The notes under the pieces were generated by a model. That model had not been told where the DNA came from and did not search any database. It saw only the letters and a list, made by a program, of their open reading frames with translations. The translations under genes were made by a program, and so were the position numbers. Positions 9,755 to 20,026 of a stretch of DNA of 35,608 nt are shown here, one piece after another (the stretch's first letter is position 1; each line of letters opens with the position of its first letter). The DNA is from Entrophospora sp. SA101 (lineage: Eukaryota; Glomeromycota; Glomeromycetes; Entrophosporales; Entrophosporaceae), in assembly GCA_958430865.1 (NCBI GenBank), contig CAUDNR010001236.1, positions 11,501 through 47,108 of the forward strand, written 5' to 3'.

Positions 9755-10797
9755 ATGACCTCTACACCTCAAGTTGAAAAGGTTCAAAATAATTCTGCTC
9801 CTGCTTTACGAATCACAACAAAGAAAGATACTACTAATACAGGTAAGATAAATGGATACATACGAACACTCAAAATTAAATAAATACACTCATTATTTTT
9901 CTATTTTTAAAAAAATAGCATTAGAAGAATCTTTAAAAACTTATAAATTACTAGAAGCGCTTCGTGCAGGTAAGTAAATTATTAATATTTTTCAATAATT
10001 ATTAAAAAATTATATATTAAAAAATTATACTTGCTATTATTTAGACGATTTATCAAATTTACAAATAATTCTATCAACATATCAATCACATGAAGTGTCA
10101 ACTCCAAATTCTGTTACTGGCAATTCATCTAATAATGGTACAACATCACCATTAATACTAGCAGTGCAATGTTCTAAAATTTCTACTATAGAATATATTT
10201 TATCTAATTTTCCAAATATTAATATTAACCAATCCGATCAATTTGGAAATACTGCATTGCACTATGCTTCTAAAAATGGCAGAATTGATGTAGTAGGACT
10301 TTTGTTGAAACAGTTAAAGATCAATGATACGATACCTAATAATTACGGCAAAACACCTGTCGAATTAGCAAAGAATCAAGAAATTATAGATTTATTTAAT
10401 GGTGATTTTCTTTTAAAATTTTTAATTACATGATTTTTTTTTTCAGAAATTTCTCAATAATATATATATTCTTTCTCTCTTTTAAAAAATAGTAAACAAG
10501 CAAGAGTTTATTGAGCAAACAACAACATTATTTCATCAATATGTAACAGATTTTAATTATATAGCACTTCAATATTTATTTCAAACCCCAAGAGTTGTTG
10601 CTTTAATTGATATAAATCTTCAAGATCCATCAACTGGTACAACATTGTTACATGAAGTGACCAAGAAAAAAAATTTAGAAATGGTGGAATTTTGTTTAGA
10701 TCACGGTGCAGATGTAACTATTAGAGATCACAAGGGTAAAATGGCTGTTGACTTGGTCAAAGATGATAAAATTAAAAATTTACTTAAACAAGGTTAA
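9755..10797 (+). CDS. Ankyrin-repeat N-terminal part of OSH1/SWH1-like oxysterol-binding protein (partial)
   Basis: Four exons join in frame: 9755-9842, 9919-9969, 10045-10401, 10493-10797 (266 codons as read). Ankyrin motifs are clear: QFGNTALHYASKNGRIDVV, NNYGKTPVELAKNQEI, GTTLLHEVTKKKNLEMV and GADVTIRDHKGKMAVDLVKD. The last two match the pattern found before the PH domain in fungal OSH1-type oxysterol-binding proteins, which exchange sterol and phosphoinositide at membrane contact sites. The PH and lipid-binding domains are missing. The apparent stop (10795-10797) directly follows CAAG|GTTAAT, a plausible splice donor, and a 10-N gap starts 85 bases on. The gene is therefore probably truncated by the assembly. 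Alternative: a stand-alone ankyrin protein. Confidence 0.72.
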
Positions 10798-10882
10798 TAA
10801 TTTATGTTTAATGATTTACCTTTATTTATTATTTTTATTTAAATTGTTTTATAAAAAAATATTTATTATTACTTTCCTAGTA

Positions 10883-10892
10883 NNNNNNNNNN
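10883..10892. other. Assembly gap (10 N)
   Basis: Ten Ns mark a scaffold join of probably nominal size. The gene on the left lacks its expected 3' part and the gene on the right lacks its 5' start, so real sequence is likely missing here. Confidence 0.95.
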
Positions 10893-10970
10893 ACTCGCAA
10901 TATGCAAAAAAAAATTATTAAAATTTTGTAATTATATCTAAATCATTGTATCTACATCACCAAAAAAAAG

Positions 10971-12611
10971 TTGGATGATGCTGATGAATCGTCAAAATTT
11001 GATATATCTTTAGATGAAGTTTCATCTAGTGGCGAAGAATTACATTCATCAGATGATGATGACGAGGAAGAAAATTGTAATTATACAAGTTCGGATGATA
11101 TTTCTGACTTGGCAGAATTTATTGATAATATTAAAAAATCAAGCGGCATAAGCATGAATAATAATCATGCAAATAAGAGAAACCATATGAATAATTCAAA
11201 TAAGAGAAAGTCCGTATCACCAAGCACTCCAAATAAGCCAAAGTACGTGTCACAACCAAGAAATGTCACAGCCACCACTAATCTTGGAAGCTTAAATAAT
11301 TCAATTATACAAAGAATACATAATTCTTCGCCTCCTCCGCCGCCATCAAGAAAACCAGATTTTGATTGGATTTTAGATGATGATGATAGCGAATTGTTTT
11401 CTAGAAATTTAATTAACATTAAAAAAGATACAAAAAAGCATGAAAGATGTATATTTAAATCAATAGATAATTTGCAGAACAAGGAGGACATTAATTTAGA
11501 AAATAATATTGTAAAGAAATGTTTAAAAAATATTCATACAATTAATAGTGATGACGATAAAGAGAATTCAGAAAGCTCTTGCTCAGAAGATATATTAATC
11601 ATTGGTGTAAAAAGATATAAGAAAAAAAACAAACAAAATAATAATAATAATAAATTATTAGAAAAGAAACTTAATGGTGGCGGTGAATTTTCTACGCTGG
11701 CGAATCACAAAAAACTTGAACCATCACTGACATTACCATTAGAAATCGAAGAATCCCTTAAAGAACTGTGTCGTATTGCTGAATTAACACCTGAGGTTCA
11801 TCTAGAAAAACTTATCGAATTGTTTGAAAAATTATATTTAGAGATTGATGTCAATCGGGATTGGCCTTTACAATCAAAAATATTAATGTCACGAATATCA
11901 AGGATGATAAAAACTTGGGAATTGAATGGCATAGAAAAGATCGAGAATTCAAGTAAATTGATTGGGAGAGTTTTCTATTTTTTGACTGAATTGTTTAAAA
12001 ATATTCCCAAAGATGTGTTTTTAATTAAAAATTTTGTCGAAGTTCAATATACATTAATTGACAAAATTTACAACGTACTTATTAAAAATCAACAAAAACA
12101 AAATTACAATAATAATTATCTACTAAAAATTATACTACCCGATCTCTTGCCAGAATTAGAAAAGTTGTTGGATTATTTAATATTAAAGAAAAGCATTATT
12201 TATTATACTACTTCACAAAAATTTCTATTAAAGATGGTTTCATCAATCTTACTATTAATAGAAAAAAAGTCGATGTCTAGCATTCAAGGGTTATTAAAAA
12301 ACCTATTACAAGTATATTATAAAATAGTAACATTTCTAAACATATCACCTGAGAATAAGGTAATTAGTTATTAATTTTTTTTTCTTTTCTTAGGAAATAT
12401 ACTCATATAAATGTTTTAAAATAGGGAAGTATTCTTCAAATCATTCAATGGATAAAACATAACGGAAATTTAGGTAAGTAATATATATAGCTTCATTATT
12501 ATTTATTTATTACAAATTTTCTTTTATTATAATGAATGTTTTATTATAATTATTTTAGAATTATCACTTCGTGCTATAGCAGCTGATTGTAATCGATCAC
12601 TTTCAAAATAA
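10971..12611 (+). CDS. Unrecognised acidic/helical protein, 5' end missing
   Basis: The frame opens at an AG acceptor (10969-10970) with a Leu codon, not ATG, so an upstream exon is missing, probably in the gap. Exons: 10971-12359, 12425-12473, 12559-12611, joining in frame to end LRAIAADCNRSLSK. The first 230 residues are acidic and disordered, with Ser/Asp runs, a PPPPP stretch, a basic patch, DDKENS (KEN-box-like) and SSCSEDILIIGVKR, which fits a SUMO-interacting motif (hydrophobic core ILII after acidic Ser/Glu). From about residue 245 the protein is helical (LEIEESLKELCRIAELTPEV onward). Such a layout is common in nuclear genome-maintenance proteins, but I cannot name the family. Confidence 0.7.
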
Positions 12612-12657
12612 ATTATTATTATAATTATAATTATAATTATAATTATTATTATTATTA

Positions 12658-12705
<48 letters not shown>

Positions 12706-12706
12706 T
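12612..12706. repeat. (TTA)n microsatellite
   Basis: Nearly pure TTA/ATT and ATTATA repeats start immediately after the stop codon of the upstream gene and occupy its 3' untranslated region. Confidence 0.9.
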
Positions 12707-12932
12707 AGAGATTAGACGCATGCACGCATATTTTATATATAAATATATAATAAATACTATGTATTCAATTAAAACAAAAATTAAGAAAATATGGAAGGGA
12801 TTTATCTGTCCTTTTCTTTTCCAGATGTAGCCATGATTACCATAGAAATAAAAATAATTTTGATTCATTTCTCTATCACTAGAAAAAAAAAATTTTTTTT
12901 TGAATTTTAGAAAAATTAAAAATTAAAAAAAA

Positions 12933-13275
12933 ATGTCTCAAACAGCCAAAGTAACTTTAGTATCAGCATTAATACTTACCATAGGAACAGTTTGGGGTGT
13001 TCACTATTTACAAAGAAAAGAACGAGAGGTAAGTTATATATAATTTCACAAGAAATGGGGGTTTTTTTCTTTTCTCGCTTTTACTTGACTTTATTTAAAC
13101 ATAATCTGAATAGTTTATGCATGCAGGAATATTAAGAGAAGAGGAGCAAAAATCCAAAAAAGAAATCATGGAAAAAAATAAATTGGAACTTGAAAAACAA
13201 ATTATGTTACAACGTGAATATGAACAAATTCAACCAGTACTAAAAAACAACAATAATGATAATAACATTAAATAA
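12933..13275 (+). CDS. PET117: PET117-like cytochrome c oxidase assembly factor
   Basis: Two exons, 12933-13028 and 13114-13275, encode 85 residues. The acceptor is placed after CTGAATAG because it gives EREFMHAGILREEEQ, matching the conserved block after the PET117 membrane anchor; the later CAG would drop residues and change frame. Order: a short N-terminus, one transmembrane helix (about residues 7-24, VTLVSALILTIGTVWGVHYL), a basic stop, then a charged helix. PET117 is a small inner-membrane/matrix protein needed for cytochrome oxidase assembly and heme A synthase function. The length fits the family. It lies tail-to-tail with the DSK2 gene. Confidence 0.82.
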
Positions 13276-13624
13276 TTCCAATCGTTTTTATTTATTTATT
13301 ATTAACCTTTTTTAATTCTTTAATGCCAATTATCTTCATTCTTTGCTATAATCGCCCCAGTTTTCATGGATCTCTTTAATACTCTTATATATTTTAATGT
13401 CATAAATTTCTATATTAATAATCGCGTATTTTTTGGCAGTATCCACAGAAAACAATTTGAATATACACTGTGGGAGGATACAAGCTTTTTAATCATTAGC
13501 AATGTATATATAAACAACAACATATTATTATTTTAATTTATACAAAAATCTTTTTTGAAAAAATATATAATTAACTAAAAAAATTTTTTAAGCAAAACAT
13601 TCCAATAATTTATTCATTATCCAT
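13276..13624. other. Convergent intergenic region
   Basis: The 3' regions of PET117 and DSK2 face each other here. The sequence is AT-rich with several AATAAT/TTTATT words that could serve as polyadenylation signals on both strands. No gene is seen. Confidence 0.5.
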
Positions 13625-14826
13625 TCATCCATCCGTTAAATTAAAAGTGTCATTTAAAAGTAATTCAATAGCTGCATTAACATTTCCACCAGAAGCTAAT
13701 AATGCGCGAATATTTTTCTGTGCATCCCAAAAACCCATATCGTTCAATTGTTGTAATTGAACTTGAAATCTTTCTTCGGGTTGTTGTGGGATAGTTGTTT
13801 GTGGTGGAACGTCTCCCCCCAATCCAAATAACAACGATGGATCAATTGAAAAAAATGGTTGTTGTTATTGATTATTAGTGTTTAGATTCCCAGTAAGATT
13901 TATTGTGGCAGCAGGATTAAGAAGACTAAAAAAAGGATTATTAATTGGTGGTGGAATGGCGGTGGTGGGTGTGGTAGTGTCAGTCGTTGGTGATTTAGCA
14001 CTATTATCATTATTATTGGTCGATGGTGTATTTGTTGTGTCAGTTGTAGGATTCATTGTGGAAGGATTTGTAGGAAGCATACTTGGACCATAACTTCCAG
14101 GGTTACCCATTAATGAACTTAAAGTTGCTGTACGACGAATTGATTCTGGATTTGATAATAAAGAATGAAATTCAGGATCTTGTGTTACCTGCCTAAGTTG
14201 AGGTGCCATGCTTGCAAGTTGTGGATTCATAGCAATTACATTATCTGTGAATTGAGGATCTTGCATTAATTGTACAATGTACTGCATTAAAGCAGAGTTA
14301 TTAAGAATATTTTCCGTCTGATTCCAGTTTGGTATACTATTATTACCACCACCACTAAATGAATTATTAGTATTAGTACCAAAATTCCCCCCACCTAGTG
14401 TTGCACCAAATGGAGGTATATTATTTTGATCATGTGTTGATTGGTTATTGGTAGTATCTGTTGTTGTTGTTGGTTAAGATGAAACTAATAATGTTTTGAA
14501 AAACAAATCAATATGGTAAATAATAGAAACACTTGGCTTTTAATAAACATCTTGTTTTATAAAAACAATATAATAGAAAACATTTAACATACCACGAGCT
14601 AAACTTCTCACCATGTGAACTGTGTGTCCCTCAGCAATTTTACAGGTTTCAAGTGTATCATCATCTTTTAACACTTTACCAGAGTATATTAATCTTTGTC
14701 TATCTGCAGTAATGTCGCTTTTTTCTACAATAAATTGTTTAAATTCTAAAATAGTTTTTGATGTGTCTATAGTTATTGTATATTTTATATCATTAGAACA
14801 CTTTACGTTATTGTCATTTCTGGCAT
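13625..14826 (-). pseudogene. DSK2: DSK2/ubiquilin homolog with two lesions
   Basis: Minus strand, exon 1 14593-14826 and exon 2 13625-14457. Exon 1 encodes a ubiquitin-like domain (KYTITIDTSKTILEFKQF ... RQRLIYSGKVLKDDDTL). Exon 2 encodes a Gly/Asn-rich linker, an STI1-type repeat (LMQYIVQLMQDPQFTDNVIA, NPQLASMAPQLRQ) and a C-terminal UBA domain ([20 protein letters not shown]). This is the layout of DSK2, a shuttle carrying ubiquitinated proteins to the proteasome. The acceptor CAACAG|AT is chosen because it avoids an in-frame TAA. Lesions: after the ATG at 14826 the frame meets TAA within 8 codons, and one missing base near 14809 would restore it; an in-frame TAA at 13865-13867 (CAA-TAA-CAA) separates STI1 from UBA. 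Sequencing error, pseudogene or readthrough are all possible. Confidence 0.88.
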
Positions 14827-15177
14827 TATGGTTTGTTTATTTATTTAAAAAAAAAACATTAAATCGTAATATTATTTGATTTAGAGTGTTTTTTGTCCTA
14901 ATTCATGACCGTTATTATTATTAGTAGTAATAATATTATAATGTGATCATTCCGAATTGGGGCAACCGAATTTCGGACGGATTCAATTTTGGGGCACAAA
15001 GTTTGACCATAGTAATAAGGTAATTATTAAAACTGTTGACAAGATTTTTTTAAAAATTAGTTAAACATAAAAAGAAAGTGCCAGTTTCAAAATGAGGTCA
15101 AATGTTATGATTCAAAGATATATATATGTATGTGTAAATTGTAAATTCTAAATAAAAAAAAACTAAATTTTTACAAA
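14827..15177. promoter_or_regulatory. Divergent promoter region, DSK2/syntaxin
   Basis: The 351 bases between the DSK2 start (minus) and the syntaxin start (plus) must hold both promoters. The centre has a less AT-rich patch (about 14950-15010) with GAATTGGGGCA and a related ATTTTGGGGCAC, a possible paired site, and near-palindromic CCGAATTTCGG. Role inferred from position only. Confidence 0.4.
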
Positions 15178-16139
15178 ATGGCACAGACTTATAATGCCAG
15201 CGGACAATTCCTTGAGGAAACCTCAGGCATAGAACATAATATAAACACAATTCAAAAAAACATTGAAAGTATTCAAACGTTACAATCAGTTGTTCTGCTG
15301 AGTACTTCAGCACAACAGGAGGATATCAATATTCAAAAACGTGAAAAGCTTATGTCGAGTACCAAAAATCTACTTATTGAAACCAAAGATCGTATTAAAA
15401 AAATCGAATATGAAAATGTTAAATTACCAAAAGATGATCCAAATATCAACCTTAGAAAACAAAGATTTCAGTTTCTCAAAGAAAAATTTACCAATGTGCT
15501 CGACAATTATCGTGATGTTGAAAATACTTATATGAGACAACAAAAAGATAGAATGACACGTCAATATAGAGTTGTCAAACCACATGCAACTCAAAATGAA
15601 ATCGAGAGTTACTTGAACAATCCATCAAGCCAACCGCTTTTTCAACAAGCTGTAACTACAGGTGAAGCTCGTGCAGCATTTGCAGAAGTTCAAAAACGTC
15701 ATGGTGATATAAAACAGATTGAAAAAACAATCGAGGAATTAGCAGATTTATTCCGTGAAATGCAATTACAGGTGGAGGAACAAGATGCTATGATTTTAAA
15801 TATCGAAGAATCTGTCGGTGATACCCTTGAAAAGACTAAACAAAGTAAATATTATATTTATTTAATCGCGTCTGATGTATATATAGATTAAAAATGCACG
15901 CTTGCGAATAAATAAATAAAATTTTTTTAGGTGAAAGCTTTCTTGAAAAAGCACGCGAGAGTGCAACTCAAGCAAGAAAAAAGAAATGGATCTTTTTAGC
16001 AATTATAATTACCGTTATTCTTATAATTGTAATAATTATAATAATGCAATTTGGTGTTAACGTAAGTGTACAAGCTTCATCTCCATCTGCAGTTACTGTG
16101 ACAGCAAGTCCTTCCGGATTATTTCCTTCAACCCCCTAA
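15178..16139 (+). CDS. Plasma-membrane syntaxin (Qa-SNARE, Sso1/Psy1-like)
   Basis: Exons 15178-15844 and 15931-16139 encode 291 residues. An N-terminal helical region (about 25-140) corresponds to the Habc domain. The SNARE motif follows (about 180-240: AAFAEVQKRHGDIKQIEKTI ... ELADLFREMQLQVEEQDAMI), with the zero-layer glutamine in VEEQ. Then come a basic juxtamembrane ARKKKW and a transmembrane helix (IFLAIIITVILIIVIIIIM). It mediates fusion of secretory vesicles with the plasma membrane together with a Qbc-SNARE and an R-SNARE. Unusual: about 30 residues follow the membrane segment (NVSVQASSPSAVTVTASPSG...), whereas exocytic syntaxins normally end at or just after it. The splice joins CAA A|GT cleanly. 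Confidence 0.9.
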
Positions 16140-17686
16140 TAAAGCACATATATTCATATTGTATACTTACTATATGATTGATTATTCATATACCTTTTAA
16201 TTTTAATAATTAATTTTTTTGATTTTTGTAAATTTTAATTTAATTTATTTTCTTTTCCAAAAATAATCCATTATTTAAATTATTTAAACAACCATTCAAA
16301 AAATTTCTACTTGACATTATTGTTTAAAGCATATAAATAAATTTTATTGATTTATAATAAACAATGATGATAAAATAAATAAATATGAAATATTATGCTA
16401 TTAAATTAAATGAAGGAAAAACTTGAAAAACAATTGGTTAATGAGGATAATGTTAAATACATATATGGCAAAAACAATCAATATATTAATGAAGTTAAAC
16501 TTTGAATATTAGAGTCATTGTTGGGGGGGATGAGGCAAAAGCATTTTAATATTAACTATTTTGTATATATAAAATTTTGAAACAAATGATGCAAATACCA
16601 AAAAAAAATGAAAATTTAACACTCCTGGTTAGCTGGTAGTTTTAAGTGGTTGATATAAATAAACACGTGTAACAGAAAAAACAACGCACCTTTTCCATAG
16701 ATCTTTTGGAATATTCTGAAACGTAATTGGATTGAATAAGCCACACGCACAATTCATCCATCCATGTATAACGGCCGATTTTTACCACCTATCTCATAAT
16801 ACTAATTTGTACAACATTTATTTGCTAAATTTAGATGCGTCATTGTTCACATGGAAAAAATTTTTTTCTGCTAAATGGCAAGAAATCGACAAGGATAGTG
16901 ATAGAATGTGAAGTAAGGATTTTAATTCGTGTAAACGGGAGAATAATGGATTTTTATTTAACGGTCATATAAAGATTATTCTAATGAATAACACGAGAAA
17001 ACAAACTTTCATGAGCAATCAAGTACAAAGTTTTGCCCATGACTCATGTCCCTATTCATATAAGCGAAAATTTTTTTTTACGCCAGATTGACATTTGAGA
17101 TTTTTTTTGAGGGCTAACAATTTTTAGAAAATTAATTTGATTAATAATAATTTGCTAAAAATCTTCAACCAAATTTGTATGGCTGTATGCTAGACAAATT
17201 TAAAATTACATCATTCGTATTTTAATATTTTATATATAAAAAACTCGGCTTTGCCTTTATTTTATAAATTACCGCAGTAATATTTATATTATTTTTTTCT
17301 CGGTGAACTTCGGACTATTTAAGTATAGGTGGCGTGAATAAATTCTCTTTATATTTATATTTATATTTATTTATATTTTTGTAATTCAAATTAATTTATT
17401 ATTAATGACCTTATTTATACTATTTATACACATTTATAACTATTGATTATATTATAAACTATATTTAGTTTCCAAAAAAAAATATAAAAAAAAGAAAAAA
17501 TCTTCTAGGGAGAAAAAACTCAAATTTTGATTGAAATTTTGACAATTTTACAAATTTTTATTATTATTCCAAGAAAAAAACAAACAAATAATAATAACAA
17601 CATATATATTATTAATATAATATTTTTAATCTTAGTTATTATTATATTAGAATTTAAAATTTTTTTATTAAGTTTTATTTATTCAA
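16140..17686. other. 1.5-kb intergenic region upstream of the HMG gene
   Basis: No credible ORF or RNA gene seen. Contains T-runs, a CACGTG core at 16664-16669 and TTTATA repeats near 17345-17375. The last 200 bases before the ATG are very AT-rich with an A-run and pyrimidine tracts, as in a fungal 5' leader. The 60-codon ORF at 17527 is low complexity. Confidence 0.5.
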
Positions 17687-19195
17687 ATGTCGACAGTTAT
17701 TTCTTCTAGCCCCCTTGCTCTAAGACCTGATTCTTTAAGATTCCAAAATTTTATTGGAGAAAAGAAGAACAAGCCATCTATCACCACCACTTCCACCACC
17801 TCCATTTCTTCTCCTAGTTCTAGTGTTTCGTTAAATATGTTTCAAGAACATGACGAAGAAATATTAAACAATAGTGATATCGAATTCGAAGAATTCGATT
17901 ATGATAATTATAATTATAATAATAATAATAGTAATAGTAATGAAGTAGCTGAAGGTTTAGGAATAAAATTAAATTACGATATTAATATTGAAGTAAATGG
18001 AAAAGAGGGAAAAGATAGCATCGAGAATATAAATGACAATGACGATAATATTGATAATGATCAAAATAATAACAAACTCAACAATGAAAAAACAAAAAAA
18101 AACCAAGCTCCTCATTTTGAATACGTCTCCTATGACAAAGTTCAAGATCTATATGAACAAAGAAAAGGTCATTTCTATTTCATCCCTGAAGGTTTCGAGC
18201 CTGTCTTGGTACCAAATGATACAGCAGCTCAAACAGTAACAAATCTTTTGGAATCAACAAAACCGGTCTCAGCTACTCCAAATGTATCAAGAATGCTTCC
18301 TGACACCGATGTTCGTCTTCCTTCATATGCACTACCATGTGGCGTCAATACAAATTCAAAGAAAGACAATGCTAACGCAAACAAGGCCAACAGCAAACCA
18401 AAGAAAACTCCACGACCTCCGAACGCCTTTATCCTCTACAGAAGAGCAAAGCAACCAGTTATAGTTGCTCAAAATGCTGGAATCTCTAATAATGATGTTT
18501 CCAAAGAAATTGGAAAAATGTGGCATGAAGAATCTTTGGAAGTTAGACTCAAGTATCAGAAGTTGGCAGAAAAGGCCAAAGAAGAGCACACAAAGAGATT
18601 TCCTGAGTACAAATATAGACCTCGCCGTCCACAAGACAAGAAACGTCATTTACAACAACCACCACCACCAACAGCTCACGTAGGGAAAGAGAGTTACAAA
18701 GGAAGTGAAGAGGGAAGAGAAGGAAAAATAAACAATCTTAATATTAACAATGTTGATAATAGCAATATTGAAGATAACAATATTGATAATAGCAATATCG
18801 ATAATGATATTAATGATTTCTTAATACACAATTATAATAATAATGGATCATTCTACAACAACGACAACAATTATCATCATCAAGATCAGCAATATCAATT
18901 ATTATCAACTCAAGCACAAATATTCTATCAAAATCAAATGAACGAAATTCCACAAATTAACGCATTCTCAGCAATTGATAACAATACTGATATTGATCTT
19001 ACTAGCAATGATATTGACGGTGATAATAACAATAATCAATTTACCGCATATCTTCAAAACAATAATAACCTGATGGATTTCTCGCTATTTCAAGAACTTC
19101 AACAAAGCCATAACATTGACTTCAATAATTATAATCTTCCCCTCGCTTATAATTACAATAACAATAATCTCTTTGCAACAAAACCTGATTATTAA
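17687..19195 (+). CDS. HMG-box protein of MATA_HMG type
   Basis: A single-exon gene of 501 residues. The HMG box lies at about residues 241-311: RPPNAFILYRRAKQ, then ISNNDVSKEIGKMWHEES, LKYQKLAEKAKEEHTKRFPE and a basic YKYRPRRPQDKKRH end. The PRPPNAFILYR start and the YKYRPRR finish are typical of the MATA_HMG subclass of sequence-specific fungal regulators, which includes mating-type and Ste11-like proteins. Upstream is a conserved-looking YDKVQDLYEQRKGHFYFIPEG segment (149-170). Flanks are Asn/Asp-rich and low complexity. The family is expanded in Glomeromycotina, so a mating role cannot be assumed. No partner locus for sex determination is visible here. Confidence 0.88.
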   Translation: MSTVISSSPLALRPDSLRFQNFIGEKKNKPSITTTSTTSISSPSSSVSLNMFQEHDEEILNNSDIEFEEFDYDNYNYNNNNSNSNEVAEGLGIKLNYDINIEVNGKEGKDSIENINDNDDNIDNDQNNNKLNNEKTKKNQAPHFEYVSYDKVQDLYEQRKGHFYFIPEGFEPVLVPNDTAAQTVTNLLESTKPVSATPNVSRMLPDTDVRLPSYALPCGVNTNSKKDNANANKANSKPKKTPRPPNAFILYRRAKQPVIVAQNAGISNNDVSKEIGKMWHEESLEVRLKYQKLAEKAKEEHTKRFPEYKYRPRRPQDKKRHLQQPPPPTAHVGKESYKGSEEGREGKINNLNINNVDNSNIEDNNIDNSNIDNDINDFLIHNYNNNGSFYNNDNNYHHQDQQYQLLSTQAQIFYQNQMNEIPQINAFSAIDNNTDIDLTSNDIDGDNNNNQFTAYLQNNNNLMDFSLFQELQQSHNIDFNNYNLPLAYNYNNNNLFATKPDY

Positions 19196-20026
19196 TTAGT
19201 CTTAAGATTTATTATTATTATTTTCTATTTTATAATAATCACGAATAATATGTATATATAATTTTCATTATTAATAATTTTTCATAATTTTTAACTTACA
19301 AATTAATTTATTAGTCATATCTGTTAAAAAAAAAAAAGCAAAAAAAAATTTTATATGCAATTTTTTTTTTTTAAGATTTGTTTTATGAAGATTCTATTTA
19401 CATTTTACATTTCATTTAATTAACAATAATATAATAATAATATGCAAAAAAAAAAAACGATAAGATTTTTTTCCATATTTTCATTTAATCATCATTACTT
19501 CTTTAGCATCAATTTCACACATTATAAATATATTTACACACACATGTATATTTGATACACTCGCACTTTCACACTCACACACATATGCATATACTTTCAT
19601 TCATTATAATACATGATTTATAATTTGTTTTTTTAAAATAATAAATAAAAAGGCGCCAACTTTTAAAATAAAGTATCGGTGAATCCCGAATTTTTATCTG
19701 TTTTAATTAATATAAATGGCTATATTTTTTATATGACTCGTATGACTCATTTGTATCCATCATTTCATTACATGACTCGATATTATTCATTATACTTATT
19801 TATTTATCTGACGAAAAATTTTTTTTTAAAGTCGTTTCAATATTATTATCATCAACGTTTATTATTTATATATAGTGACATCATTAACGTAATTAATGAT
19901 TATAATTATTATTTATTAAAAAGTACTATGTTTCTGTCATATACAAAAAAAAAATATCCCATATATAATATGTATTACTTCTTTCTCCTCTCAACCTCTC
20001 TTCTTACTTATCCCTGAATTATAATT
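19196..20026. other. Intergenic region between HMG and RBM8A genes
   Basis: AT-rich with A-runs (19326-19337, 19447-19457) and a CA-rich stretch (19536-19585, CACACACATG and CTCACACACATATG). The 112-codon plus-strand ORF at 19679 is Tyr/Leu/Phe-rich, overlaps the 3' end of the minus-strand gene and is most likely chance. No gene supported. Confidence 0.5.

Noticed and set aside
11165..11491. 108-codon minus-strand ORF
   Set aside because: Antisense shadow inside the long plus-strand exon.
13456..13482. TATACACTGTGGGAGG resembling the Tc1 terminus
   Set aside because: It reads ACACTGTGGG, not CAGTGTGGG, lacks the following ACAAAAAATTT, and has no partner end.
13878..14093. 71-codon plus-strand Val/Gly-rich ORF
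   Set aside because: Antisense to the Thr/Asn/Pro-rich linker of DSK2.
16708..16722. GGAATATTCTGAA as a heat-shock element
   Set aside because: The spacing between the TTC and the last GAA-like unit is one base instead of two, and it is over 900 bases from the nearest start.
19679..20017. 112-codon plus-strand ORF downstream of the HMG gene
   Set aside because: Tyr/Leu/Phe-rich, starts without a clear ATG context, and lies in the 3' region of the minus-strand RBM8A gene.
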